Below, piece by piece: positions 17,118 to 24,514 of a DNA stretch of 64,000 bases. This stretch comes from Streptomyces spinoverrucosus (GTDB lineage Bacteria; Actinomycetota; Actinomycetes; Streptomycetales; Streptomycetaceae). Below the pieces are notes generated by a model. The model was not told the origin of the DNA, ran no database searches, and saw only the letters and a program-made list of their open reading frames with translations. Location of the stretch: positions 5,654,001 through 5,718,000 of the forward strand of contig NZ_JADPZX010000001.1 in the NCBI RefSeq assembly GCF_015712165.1. The letters run 5' to 3'. Position 1 is the stretch's first letter. Each line of letters begins with the position of its first letter. A program made the translations under genes and the position numbers.

Positions 17118-18283
17118 GAGTGGATGGACTCCCTGTACTCGGTGGGCGCGGCAGGCGCCGCGATCCCGGTGCCGAGAAGCGCGCGGTACACGTCCGCCGT
17201 CGCCTCGGCGGCGTGCCGTACGTCGTGTGTGGCCAGCACGTGCCGACGGCCCTGGTGGCCGAGCGACTCGCGCAGCAGCGGGTCGAGCAGCAGCGCGGTG
17301 ACCGCGTCGGCCAGCGCGGGCGGATCCTCCGGCGGCACCAGGCAGTGCGGTACGAGGGCCGGCGGCAGACTCTCCCGGGCGCCGTCCACGTCCGTCGTCA
17401 CCACGGGCCGCCCGCAGGCCATCGCCTCCAGCGGGGCCAGCGCCATGCCCTCCCAGCGCGACGGCAGCACGACCAGGTCGGCCGCCTGGTACCAGGGCAC
17501 GGGATCGGCGACCGCCCCCGCGAACAGCACCGGCTCCGGGCCGCGCAGCCGCTCCCGGTCGGGCCCGTCGCCGACCAGCACCAGCCGCGCCCCCGGCACC
17601 CGCCGGGCCACCGAGGGCCACGCGGCCAGCAGCACGTCCTGCCCCTTCTGCCGGCACAGCCGCCCCACACAGACCACCAGCGGTGCCCCCGGATCGCCGT
17701 CCGTCCCGAGAGAGGCCCGTACGGGGCCGGCGGCGGCAGGACGGAAACGCTCGGCGTCGATCCCGTTCGGTACGACCGCCCACCGGGCGTGGACACCGGC
17801 CCGCAGCCCGGTCCGGCGTTCCGCCTCGCTCACGCACACCGTCCGGTGCGCCCAGCGCGCCCCGAACCGCTCCCACCGCACCGCCAGCGCGGCGGTCGGC
17901 CCACCGACCGCCTCGAACGACCAGGCGTGCGGCTGGAACACCGTGGGGATCCGTCCCCGCACGGCGAGCCGCCCGGCCAGCCCGGCCTTCGCGCTGTGGG
18001 CGTGCACCAGAGCGGGCCGCACGTCGTCGACCAGCCGCACCAGCCGCCGTACCTCACCGGCGAGCGACGGCCCCGGCGCACGCGTCGCGTGCCAGTGCCG
18101 TACGTCGGCCCCCAGCCGCCGGAGTATCTCGCTCAGCCCGCTGTCCGGGCAGGCGACCGTGACCCGCAGGCCGGCCGCGAGCTGAGCCCGCGTCAGGTCC
18201 GCGACGACCCGGGCGACCCCGCCCTCGACGGGCTGCGTCAGGTGGAGGACCCGTGGCCGAGGGTCGGTGGCTGGCTGGTGCAT
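17114..18283 (-). CDS. Glycosyltransferase family 4, first gene of exopolysaccharide operon
   Basis: 389 residues from ATG at 18283, with GAGGAAA about nine nt upstream; longer readings include non-coding upstream DNA. GT-B features: VLHLTQPVEGGVARVVADLTRAQLAAG at the N-terminus, LVHAHSAKAGLAGR, VVPNGIDAERFRP, VCVGRLCRQKGQDVLL and LPSRWEGMALAPLEAMACGRPVV (EX7E region). It heads the eight-gene operon that ends at 9006; all junctions overlap except one 6-nt gap. Sugar donor not identifiable. Confidence 0.88.
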   Translation of the reverse strand: MHQPATDPRPRVLHLTQPVEGGVARVVADLTRAQLAAGLRVTVACPDSGLSEILRRLGADVRHWHATRAPGPSLAGEVRRLVRLVDDVRPALVHAHSAKAGLAGRLAVRGRIPTVFQPHAWSFEAVGGPTAALAVRWERFGARWAHRTVCVSEAERRTGLRAGVHARWAVVPNGIDAERFRPAAAGPVRASLGTDGDPGAPLVVCVGRLCRQKGQDVLLAAWPSVARRVPGARLVLVGDGPDRERLRGPEPVLFAGAVADPVPWYQAADLVVLPSRWEGMALAPLEAMACGRPVVTTDVDGARESLPPALVPHCLVPPEDPPALADAVTALLLDPLLRESLGHQGRRHVLATHDVRHAAEATADVYRALLGTGIAAPAAPTEYRESIHS

Positions 18284-18818
18284 TGCGCGGTTTCCTCGCT
18301 CACGGGTGTCGCTGGACGGGCGGGCACGCGCCTCACGGCCGGATGTCGGCGGCGACGAACAGCACACCGGCCCAGGCCGCGTCCCGGTGGGAAACGAGCC
18401 GGAAGGCCGACTGGTTATCGTTTGATCGGAAACCCGTAGAAAGATCGAACACGTCCGATTCATGGCCGAGCGTGCTCGCATGCGACGGAACCCGTGCGCC
18501 CGCCCGGGCGCCGCCCGGTGTCCAGATCGTGGCGGGGGCGAGTACGCCCACCGTCGCGCGGCGCAGCAGCGAACCCAGGGAATTGCGCATGGCCGGCGGT
18601 GCCTTTCGAAAGGCGTGCTACAGGGTGTGTCGGACGGTCGGAAACACTAGTCGATATCGGTATGAAGTATTCGAAACCGGACAAGTGTGTCGGAATGGTG
18701 AATGCAGCTCCGGGCTCGGATCACCCCATTGGCGGCACAACTCCCGCGCGCGCCACGCGTTGTCACAACGCCGGGCATCCGCCCGGATGTTTGCGTCAAC
18801 CCCAAGGAGCACCTCTCC
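18284..18818. other. Long intergenic region with promoters of exopolysaccharide operon and chpF
   Basis: 535 bp between the divergent exopolysaccharide operon and the chpF-like chaplin. It contains a relatively AT-rich part (about 18400-18470 and 18630-18720) suited to promoters, and one possible small minus-strand gene listed separately. I saw no RNA gene or repeat in it. Confidence 0.5.
18333..18590 (-). CDS. Possible small secreted protein, doubtful
   Basis: 85-residue frame with ATG at 18590 and AAAGG about 12 nt upstream. The first 30 residues (MRNSLGSLLRRATVGVLAP...GGARA) look like a signal peptide and the remainder has no recognised motif. Third-position GC is lower in the middle part than in neighbouring genes, which speaks against it. 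It would be the first gene ahead of the exopolysaccharide operon if real. Listed because of its ribosome site and signal-like N-terminus; no family known to me. Confidence 0.3.
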   Translation of the reverse strand: MRNSLGSLLRRATVGVLAPATIWTPGGARAGARVPSHASTLGHESDVFDLSTGFRSNDNQSAFRLVSHRDAAWAGVLFVAADIRP

Positions 18819-19058
18819 ATGTCGCGTATCGCGAAGGGCCTGGTCCTGACCTCCGTAGCCGCCGCCACGGTGGCGGGTACCGTCGGCGTGGCCGCCGCCG
18901 ACAGTGGCGCCCAGGCCGCCGCCGCCCACTCCCCGGGTGTGCTGTCGGGCAACGTCGTTCAGGTTCCCCTCCACGTCCCGATCAACGTCTGCGGCAACAC
19001 GGTCGACTTCATCGCCCTGCTGAACCCGGCGTTCGGCAACCAGTGCGAGAACGACTGA
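18819..19058 (+). CDS. chpF: Short chaplin (ChpF-like)
   Basis: 79-residue secreted chaplin. The ATG at 18819 follows AAGGAG by eight nt. Signal peptide MSRIAKGLVLTSVAAATVAG, cleavage near VGVAAA; then the chaplin domain HSPGVLSGNVVQVPLHVPINVCGN, TVDFIALLNPAFGNQCEND with the two conserved Cys. Expected to join the amyloid surface film of aerial hyphae. Position next to the exopolysaccharide cluster and upstream of melC matches chpF in S. coelicolor. Confidence 0.92.
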   Translation: MSRIAKGLVLTSVAAATVAGTVGVAAADSGAQAAAAHSPGVLSGNVVQVPLHVPINVCGNTVDFIALLNPAFGNQCEND

Positions 19059-19077
19059 CGCCGACGCACCTCCTCGG

Positions 19078-19109
19078 CCGGCCGTTCTCCCGGGCGGGAG
19101 GACGGCCGG
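19078..19109 (+). terminator. Terminator after chpF
   Basis: 14-bp inverted repeat, arms 19078-19091 and 19096-19109, with one U-G pair and a 4-nt loop, 20 bp after the chpF stop. Confidence 0.75.
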
Positions 19110-19293
19110 ATCACCTGCCGTGCCTCGAATGGGGCAGGGGTGCGGCGGGCCGGTGCGCGGCGCCTGACAGGGCGTCCCACCAGCGATGATGCGGTCGGCT
19201 CGATGGTTGCTCAGGGTGTTCGAGCGGTTGCGGTGTGCGAGGGTCACCCGCACGGTGGCCACGAGACCCGAAGCACCATCGAAAGGAACGCCC

Positions 19294-20058
19294 ATGCGTG
19301 GTCTGCCCGTACGGCGTATCGCGTCCTCCGCACTCTGCGCCACCTTCCTCCTCGGCATCGCAGCCCCCGCTGCCGTGGCGGCCGACCACGCCTCGGCCCA
19401 GCCGCGTACCGCCACCCCCGTCCCCGACGCGGACGAACTGCTCGCCGAGATCGAGTACCTGGCCGACCTCGACACCGTGCTCACCCCGGTGACCGACCTG
19501 CTCGACACCGTCCTCACGGCCGAGGAGAGTCAGCTGACGGAGGAGGAGGCGACCGAGCTGGAGGACTCGGTGCGGGAGGCGATCGCGAAGATCCTGGCGG
19601 GGATCCCGGTGATGGCGCCGGCGACGACCACGCCGTCGCCGTCCGCCGTGCTTCCCTCGGCTCCGGCCGCTCCCGAGACGCCCGCCGCTTCGTCGACGCC
19701 CGCGGCTCCCTCGACTCCGGCCGCCCCGTCGACTCCCGCCGCTCCGTCCACTCCTGCCGCTCCCACGGCTTCCGCCGATCCGGCGACGACCCTGCCGGCC
19801 ACCAGCGTGCCCGCGACGACCCTGCCGGCTCCCGCCGAGGACGACTCCGAGGCGGCGTCCGTCGACATCCCGGAGGACGTGATCGCCGATCTCCAGGAGG
19901 TGATCGCCGAGCTGATCGACGCGGCCACATCCGGTGTGGTGACCCAGGTGGTCCCGGCGGCCACGGACGTGCTGACCGGACTGGTCGACGTCCTCACCGT
20001 CGCACTGGGCGGCGAACTGCCCGAGCGGAGCCTGCCGGAGCGGACGCCCGCTTCCTGA
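19294..20058 (+). CDS. Secreted protein with Pro/Ala/Ser/Thr repeat linker
   Basis: 254 residues. ATG at 19294 follows GAAAGGAA. A Sec signal peptide (MRGLPVRRIASSALCATFLLG, cleavage near AAVAA) leads to an acidic helical segment (about 45-105, DADELLAEIEYLADLDTVL...). A repeat linker with several STPAAP units (about 120-165) joins this to a second acidic helical part (VDIPEDVIADLQEVIAELIDAAT...). I do not recognise a family. Its place in the chaplin/rodlin region suggests a cell-surface role, which is inference only. Confidence 0.75.
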   Translation: MRGLPVRRIASSALCATFLLGIAAPAAVAADHASAQPRTATPVPDADELLAEIEYLADLDTVLTPVTDLLDTVLTAEESQLTEEEATELEDSVREAIAKILAGIPVMAPATTTPSPSAVLPSAPAAPETPAASSTPAAPSTPAAPSTPAAPSTPAAPTASADPATTLPATSVPATTLPAPAEDDSEAASVDIPEDVIADLQEVIAELIDAATSGVVTQVVPAATDVLTGLVDVLTVALGGELPERSLPERTPAS

Positions 20059-20225
20059 TCCTGCGGAAACCCGGCACGCGGAAACCCGCCACGAGGGCCG
20101 GAAACGGCGGTGATATCCGGCTGTTATATGAGGAAACGGAACGCCGTTTCCGGTCCTTGCGGAACTCGTTGGGCACGGCGTCAGAATTCCCTCCGGCGAC
20201 GCGAGTTGCCGAAGAAAGGACCACG

Positions 20226-20507
20226 ATGAAGTCGCTGAAGGCCGCCGCTGTCCTTGCCGGGTCCCTCGTCGCCGCGAGTGTCGCCACGCCCGCGTTCGCC
20301 ACCTACGACCCCGCCACAGTCACGCCCACCAGCCTCAACGGCGCCGTGAACACGATCACCAAGGGCCCCATCGACGTCATGCCGCTGAAGCACCAGTCGG
20401 ACGCGCTCAACACCGAGAACAAGGACTCGGTCCTCAGCACCGTCAAGGAAACGACCACCACGCTCAACAAGAACGGGCTGCTGAGTGGAAAGCCGCGGAA
20501 GAGCTGA
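20226..20507 (+). CDS. Small secreted protein
   Basis: 93 residues, ATG at 20226 with GAAAGGA six nt upstream. Signal peptide MKSLKAAAVLAGSLVAASV with cleavage after TPAFA. The mature part is a short Thr/Asn/Lys-rich peptide (TYDPATVTPTSLNGAVNTITKGPIDVMPLKHQ...) without Cys. I know no named family, but its genomic place among chaplins and the short mature length suggest an abundant surface peptide. Longer upstream readings in the frame pass through the preceding gene in another frame and are artefacts. Confidence 0.8.
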   Translation: MKSLKAAAVLAGSLVAASVATPAFATYDPATVTPTSLNGAVNTITKGPIDVMPLKHQSDALNTENKDSVLSTVKETTTTLNKNGLLSGKPRKS

Positions 20508-20534
20508 GAACGTTCCCCGGGTGCCGTGCGTCAC

Positions 20535-20570
20535 AAGGGCCGATTCCGTTCCCCGCCGGAATCGGCCCTT
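20535..20570 (+). terminator. Strong intrinsic terminator
   Basis: Perfect 14-bp stem AAGGGCCGATTCCG (20535-20548) with complement at 20557-20570 and an 8-nt loop, 27 bp downstream of the small secreted protein gene. Confidence 0.85.
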
Positions 20571-20681
20571 CGCACGCTTTCGGGGGCGCATCCCTCGTTC
20601 GGATGGACCCCCACGGGGGCTCTGGTCCGCACGGGTGAGAACACCGCCGGGCCGGCTGCGGCGCGTGGATAGGGTCGCGCG

Positions 20682-21182
20682 GTGACCACAACCCCCAGTG
20701 AAGCCCGCCCGTTCCACCCCGCCGACCTGGGCACGCTCGCCATCATGCACTGGACCGGAACGATCCAGGACGGCAACGACATGCCCTACCTCCTCGCCTG
20801 CTCCCGCGGAGACGCCCCCGGCGGTCCCGAGGCCGCGAGCGCCGCCGTCGAGAGACTGCTGAACGACATCGGCCTGTCCCTCGGCGACGATGTGATCGAC
20901 GGCCGCGCCCGGCCGAGCCTCCCGGTCAGCCTGCTCGTCGTGGCAGGCCAGGCCGTCGTCACCATGCCGCGCCTCACCACCCAGTGCCCGGTCCCGCCGG
21001 CCTGGCTCACGGCCGTGGCCAAACGCGGTTGCGCCTACTTCCTGTTCACCGCCCGCCCCTGGCCCGAGCCCCAGGTCGGCAAGGTCGTCACCGCCGATGC
21101 GCTGCGTGAGTTCGTCACCGCCGAGGAGACCGTGAAGGCCTCCGCGCATCTGCTTCTGCCGGCGCGCAGCCTGCGACAGTGA
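20682..21182 (+). CDS. DUF5949-type conserved Streptomyces protein
   Basis: 166 residues from GTG at 20682, with AGGG about eight nt upstream. No signal peptide or membrane helix. Segments such as LGTLAIMHWTGTIQDGNDMPYLLACSRGD and SLPVSLLVVAGQAVVTMPRLTTQCPVPPAWL match my memory of the DUF5949 family, whose function is unknown. Its stop overlaps the start of the VKOR gene (GTGATG junction), so the two are translationally coupled and may work together. Confidence 0.7.
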   Translation: MTTTPSEARPFHPADLGTLAIMHWTGTIQDGNDMPYLLACSRGDAPGGPEAASAAVERLLNDIGLSLGDDVIDGRARPSLPVSLLVVAGQAVVTMPRLTTQCPVPPAWLTAVAKRGCAYFLFTARPWPEPQVGKVVTADALREFVTAEETVKASAHLLLPARSLRQ

Positions 21183-21796
21183 TGGCGCGCACCGTCGGGC
21201 AGCACGCCCGCCCGGCCGGGACAGCCGGAGCCGGCCGGGCGTTCGCCCTCCTCCTGGTCCTCACGGGAGCGGCGGGACTGCTGGCCTCGTGGATCATCAC
21301 CCTGGACAAGTTCAAACTCCTGGAGGACCCCGACTTCACGCCGGGATGCAGCCTGAATCCGGTGCTCTCCTGCGGCAACGTCATGGAGAGCGACCAGGCC
21401 GCGGCCCTCGGCTTCCCCAACCCGATGCTCGGCCTGGTCGCCTACGCCGTCGTGATCTGCGTCGGCGTGAGCCTGCTCACCGGCGCGGCCTTCCCCCGCT
21501 GGTACTGGCTGACCTTCGACGCTGGCTGCCTGTTCGGCGTGGGATTCGTCTCCTGGCTCCAGTTCGAGTCGCTGTACCGGATCAACGCGCTGTGCCTGTG
21601 GTGCGCGCTGGCCTGGCTGGCGACCATTCCGATGTTCTGGTACGTGACGGCGTACAACGTACGGCAGGAATTCCTGCCCGCTCCGCGCTGGTTGCGTACG
21701 GTCTTCGACGAGTTCACGTGGTTGCTGACGGTGCTGCATCTCGGATTCGTCGGGATGCTGATTCTGACGCGCTGGTGGGACTTCTGGACGAGCTGA
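21182..21796 (+). CDS. Vitamin K epoxide reductase family (VKOR) membrane protein
   Basis: 204 residues with five hydrophobic helices. It has the family's cysteine set: Cys56 and Cys64 in the first extracytoplasmic loop (CSLNPVLSC) and the quinone-site pair Cys138-Leu-Trp-Cys141. Bacterial VKORs reoxidise a DsbA-like partner and pass electrons to quinone, driving disulfide formation in secreted proteins. ATG at 21182 (GTG at 21179 possible) overlaps the DUF5949 stop. Surrounding chaplins each need one disulfide, which makes them plausible clients; this is inference. Confidence 0.85.
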   Translation: MARTVGQHARPAGTAGAGRAFALLLVLTGAAGLLASWIITLDKFKLLEDPDFTPGCSLNPVLSCGNVMESDQAAALGFPNPMLGLVAYAVVICVGVSLLTGAAFPRWYWLTFDAGCLFGVGFVSWLQFESLYRINALCLWCALAWLATIPMFWYVTAYNVRQEFLPAPRWLRTVFDEFTWLLTVLHLGFVGMLILTRWWDFWTS

Positions 21797-21906
21797 CCCT
21801 CGTATTACTCCGGCAGTCGGGCGAATTGTGCGCTGGTGGTGTTTCCCGGCTCGTTACTCGGTACGCACGCATAGCTCGCCGAATTCCGAAAGGGACCGCA
21901 TCCGAG

Positions 21907-22419
21907 ATGAAGTCGACCACCCGAGGAACCCTCGCCGCAGTGCTCACGTGCGTGGCGGCCGCCGCGACCGGTGCCGCCACCGCGTCCCCCGCCGCCGCGT
22001 TCCCCGTCCCCGTGCCCTTGGAGGGCGCCGAAACCGCCCTCGGTGTGGAGCTGCCGCAGATCGGGGCCGAGATCCCGACGCCGAAGCCGGGGGCGCCCGA
22101 GGGGCCGCGGTACGTCGAGGGCCGCCTCCTCCCGGAGCGGGCGCTGCCGCAACTGCCGGTCAACGGTGGGGTGCCCGGCGCGGGCGTGCGCGCGCCGGTG
22201 CCCCACATCCTCGGCGACGACTTCGACCACGCGGGCGTCTCCGTGCCCGCCTCCGACCTGCGCGCACTGGCCCCCGGCGTGAACGTGGACGCTCCGCTCA
22301 CCGGCCCGACCCGCGAACGGTACGGCCTGCCCCACCTGAAGCAGCCTCAGCTGGGCGTGCTCGCACCGACGTTGCAGACGGCGCCGGGCGCGAACCTGGT
22401 GATGGGGCCCGGTCTGTAG
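21907..22419 (+). CDS. Secreted Pro-rich protein of unknown function
   Basis: 170 residues. ATG at 21907, with AAAGGGA further upstream (about 21888-21894). Signal peptide MKSTTRGTLAAVLTCVAAAATG with cleavage near SPAAA. The mature chain is Pro/Gly/Leu-rich (FPVPVPLEGAETALGVELPQ...), has no Cys and no recognised domain. It lies between VKOR and melC1 in the surface-protein region; a hairpin follows its stop. Confidence 0.72.
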   Translation: MKSTTRGTLAAVLTCVAAAATGAATASPAAAFPVPVPLEGAETALGVELPQIGAEIPTPKPGAPEGPRYVEGRLLPERALPQLPVNGGVPGAGVRAPVPHILGDDFDHAGVSVPASDLRALAPGVNVDAPLTGPTRERYGLPHLKQPQLGVLAPTLQTAPGANLVMGPGL

Positions 22420-22428
22420 GGGCGTACC

Positions 22429-22454
22429 GGGCCCGGGCGGCGGCGTCCGGGCCC
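22429..22454 (+). terminator. Terminator upstream of melC1
   Basis: 8-bp GC-only stem GGGCCCGG (22429-22436) and CCGGGCCC (22447-22454) with a 10-nt loop, 10 bp after the preceding stop codon. Confidence 0.6.
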
Positions 22455-22540
22455 TTGGGCTGTCCGGACCATGACGGTGACCGGGTGGGACGCCGCGCGG
22501 TTACTCCGGTACGACAACCGAACCGGAGGAGGAGCACACG

Positions 22541-23098
22541 ATGGTCGTCAGCGGCGGAGCGGCGGTGGGTGCGGAAGACGGCGGCGGTGCCGAGAGAGCG
22601 GGGGCGGCGGGGGGCGTGCGGGACACGCGGCGGGGCGTCGTGGGCCGCGCGAGGCGGGATCTCGGGTGGGGTACGCGGCGGGGCGTCGTGGGCCGCGCGA
22701 GGCGGGGCCTCGGGTGGGGTACGCGGCGGGAGGTCGTGGGCCGTGCGAGGCGGGGCCTCGGGTGGGGTACGCGGCGGGAGGTCGTGCGAGGTCTGCTCGC
22801 GTCGGCCGCCGCCGTCCTGGCGGTCCCGGGCTGTCTCCCGACGGGCCTCACCGGCACCGGCGCGGCGTTCGACGAGACGTACCGTGGCCGCCGGATCCGG
22901 GGCACCGGAAGCCGGGTCACCGTGGACGGCCGCCCGCTGCATCTGATGCGCCGTGCCGACGGCACCTGGCTGAGCATGGTCGACCACTACTGCTCGTACC
23001 CCACCCCCCTGGAGGCGGCGCGCGCGGCCGTCGACGAGCTGGGCCCGGCGGGGCGGTTGCCGCTGACGGAGGGGGGCCTTCATGGCGTACACGCGTAA
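22541..23098 (+). CDS. melC1: Tyrosinase cofactor MelC1 (copper chaperone) with repeat-expanded N-terminus
   Basis: MelC1 loads copper into apotyrosinase and carries it through the Tat pathway. The conserved C-terminal domain (about 108-180: DETYRGRRIRG, VDGRPLHLMRRADGTWLSMVDHY, TPLEAARAAVDEL) is intact. ATG at 22541 follows GGAGGAGGAG (22525-22534). The protein is 185 residues, longer than the usual 120-150. The extra length comes from a 16-residue unit (TRRGVVGRARRGLGWG) repeated three times before the real twin-arginine signal TRREVVRG at about 77-84. A VPGC just after the hydrophobic core could be a weak lipobox. Overlaps melC2 by 17 nt. Confidence 0.88.
   Translation: MVVSGGAAVGAEDGGGAERAGAAGGVRDTRRGVVGRARRDLGWGTRRGVVGRARRGLGWGTRREVVGRARRGLGWGTRREVVRGLLASAAAVLAVPGCLPTGLTGTGAAFDETYRGRRIRGTGSRVTVDGRPLHLMRRADGTWLSMVDHYCSYPTPLEAARAAVDELGPAGRLPLTEGGLHGVHA
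22625..22768 (+). repeat. Three 48-bp tandem repeats inside melC1
   Basis: Units at 22625-22672, 22673-22720 and 22721-22768, followed by a partial fourth copy that forms the functional Tat signal. Units one and two differ by a few bases; each unit is in frame (16 codons) and contains TRR(G/E)VV, a copy of the twin-arginine box. Confidence 0.92.
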
Positions 23099-23948
23099 GG
23101 ACGTCACCACGCTGACCAGCAGTGAGAGGCGCCGGTTCGTCAATGCGCTGCTGACGCTGAAACGGCGGGGCGAGTACGACGAGTTCGTGCGGCTGCACAT
23201 CGAGTACTACGTCGCCGACGGCGAGAGGGGTCTGCGTGCGGCCCACATGGCGCCGTCGTTCCTGCCCTGGCACCGCCAGTTCCTGCTGGAGCTGGAGCGG
23301 GCGTTGCAGCGGGTGGATCCGGCGGTGACGGTGCCGTACTGGGACTGGACGCGCGACCGCGGGCCGACGTCGGTGCCGTGGACGCGTGACCTGCTGGGCG
23401 GCAACGGGCGGCGGTCGGACCGGCAGGTGATGACCGGGCCGTTCGCGTACGCGGAGGGCAACTGGACGATCAGGGAGAACGTCACGGACGTGAGGTTCCT
23501 GACCCGGGACCTCGGCCGGGCCCGGGATCCGATCGAACTGCCGACGAAGAGCGACGTGGAGTGGGCGCTGAAGGATCCGGCGTACGACGTTCCGCCCTGG
23601 GACTCGACGGTCGGCAAGGGGTTCCGCAACAAGCTGGAGGGGTGGGGTGCTGGCCGGGGCAGCGTCTCGTGGCGGAACCACAACCGGGTGCACCGGTGGG
23701 TTGGCGGCGCCATGGTCGGTGGTGCCTCCGTCAACGACCCGGTCTTCTGGCTGCACCACGCCTTCGTCGATCTGCTGTGGTCACAGTGGCAGCGACGGCA
23801 CCGTGAACACCGGTACCTGCCGGCCAGGCCACCGGGGCGGAACGACCCGCAGCGCGGGCGGGTGCTGGCCCGTCACGAACCGCTGCCGCCATGGAATGTG
23901 ACGCCGGATCAGCTGGAGGATCACGGGAGGTTCTACCGGTACGGGTGA
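23082..23948 (+). CDS. melC2: Tyrosinase MelC2
   Basis: 288-residue type-3 copper enzyme that oxidises tyrosine and L-DOPA to dopaquinone, leading to melanin. Copper A ligands are His39, His55 and His64 (RLHIEYY, AAHMAPS, PWHRQF); copper B ligands are His200, His204 and His226 (NHNRVHRW, FWLHHAFVD). No own signal peptide: it is exported with MelC1 by Tat. ATG at 23082 follows GGAGGGGGG and overlaps melC1, so the two are translationally coupled. All catalytic residues are present. Confidence 0.95.
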   Translation: MAYTRKDVTTLTSSERRRFVNALLTLKRRGEYDEFVRLHIEYYVADGERGLRAAHMAPSFLPWHRQFLLELERALQRVDPAVTVPYWDWTRDRGPTSVPWTRDLLGGNGRRSDRQVMTGPFAYAEGNWTIRENVTDVRFLTRDLGRARDPIELPTKSDVEWALKDPAYDVPPWDSTVGKGFRNKLEGWGAGRGSVSWRNHNRVHRWVGGAMVGGASVNDPVFWLHHAFVDLLWSQWQRRHREHRYLPARPPGRNDPQRGRVLARHEPLPPWNVTPDQLEDHGRFYRYG

Positions 23949-23973
23949 GTGGGTGAGTCGCGCGGACATGGAA

Positions 23974-24003
23974 GAGCCCCGGCGCTCGGGGGTGCCGGGG
24001 CTC
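23974..24003. terminator. Convergent terminator between melC2 and chpG
   Basis: Perfect 10-bp stem GAGCCCCGGC (23974-23983) and GCCGGGGCTC (23994-24003), 10-nt loop, just after the melC2 stop. Confidence 0.75.
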
Positions 24004-24026
24004 GTCGAGGTACGGGCAGGTACCTC

Positions 24027-24068
24027 GGGGTACTGGTGGGTGCCTCGCGAGGCACTGGTCAGTACCCC
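24027..24068. repeat. 42-nt long hairpin with central 16-bp palindrome
   Basis: Outer arms GGGGTACTG (24027-24035) and CAGTACCCC (24060-24068), inner arms GTGCCTCG and CGAGGCAC forming a perfect 16-bp palindrome at 24040-24055, separated by opposing GTGG and TGGT. It lies 3' of the chpG-like gene on the minus strand and could be its terminator or an mRNA-stabilising structure. Confidence 0.7.
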
Positions 24069-24104
24069 GTGGTGTACGGCGGTCAGTACCCCGTGGCGTA
24101 CGGC
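24057..24104. repeat. Two tandem 24-bp repeats beside chpG
   Basis: GGTCAGTACCCCGTGG followed by TGTACGGC (first) or CGTACGGC (second), at 24057-24080 and 24081-24104, one base different. Directly downstream of the chpG-like stop codon (minus strand) and overlapping the right arm of the hairpin. Confidence 0.8.
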
Positions 24105-24107
24105 GTC

Positions 24108-24413
24108 TCAGTTGCCGTAGGCGTTGACGACCTTGTCCTCGGCGGCCTTGTTCTTGTCGTCCTTGTCCTTACCGCCGTTGTTCTCGCAGCTGTTGCCGAA
24201 GGCCGGGTTCAGCAGGCCGACGATGTTGACGGTGTTCCCGCACACGTTGATCGGCACGTGGATCGGAATCTGGACGACGTTGCCGGACAGCACGCCGGGC
24301 GAGCCGACGGCCGCCGCCTCGGCACCCGTGTCCGCCATGGCCAGGCCGGCCCCGCTGAGGACCATGGCGCCCGTGCCGAGGGCGACACCGGCTGCCTTCG
24401 CGATGCGTGACAT
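24108..24413 (-). CDS. chpG: Short chaplin with charged C-terminal extension (ChpG-like)
   Basis: 101 residues from ATG at 24413, with GGAG six nt upstream. Signal peptide MSRIAKAAGVALGTGAMVLSGAGLAMA, then the chaplin domain GSPGVLSGNVVQIPIHVPINVCGN, NIVGLLNPAFGNSCEN. After this come about 22 extra residues rich in Lys and Asp (GGKDKDDKNKAAEDKVVNAYGN). ChpG of S. coelicolor also has a tail beyond the domain, ending in a Gly/Tyr sequence, so the extension supports this name. Located beside melC2 as in S. coelicolor. Confidence 0.9.
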   Translation of the reverse strand: MSRIAKAAGVALGTGAMVLSGAGLAMADTGAEAAAVGSPGVLSGNVVQIPIHVPINVCGNTVNIVGLLNPAFGNSCENNGGKDKDDKNKAAEDKVVNAYGN

Positions 24414-24514
24414 CACGTTCTCCTTAGTGACTCGGAAAGCGCGGCAGCAGGAGGTGCCGCCGACTTTCCGTTCAACGCGGGTGTCCTGGCGGGGTAACGG
24501 TGATCATCTGGGGA

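Noticed and set aside
14271..18185. 1304-residue open frame antisense to the exopolysaccharide genes
   Set aside because: Arg/Gln/His/Pro-rich shadow frame lying over clearly coding minus-strand genes.
22625..22768. CRISPR-like array
   Set aside because: Repeats are direct, contiguous and in frame; there are no unique spacers.
24200..24410. Plus-strand reading over the chpG-like gene
   Set aside because: The chaplin domain and signal peptide are on the minus strand.
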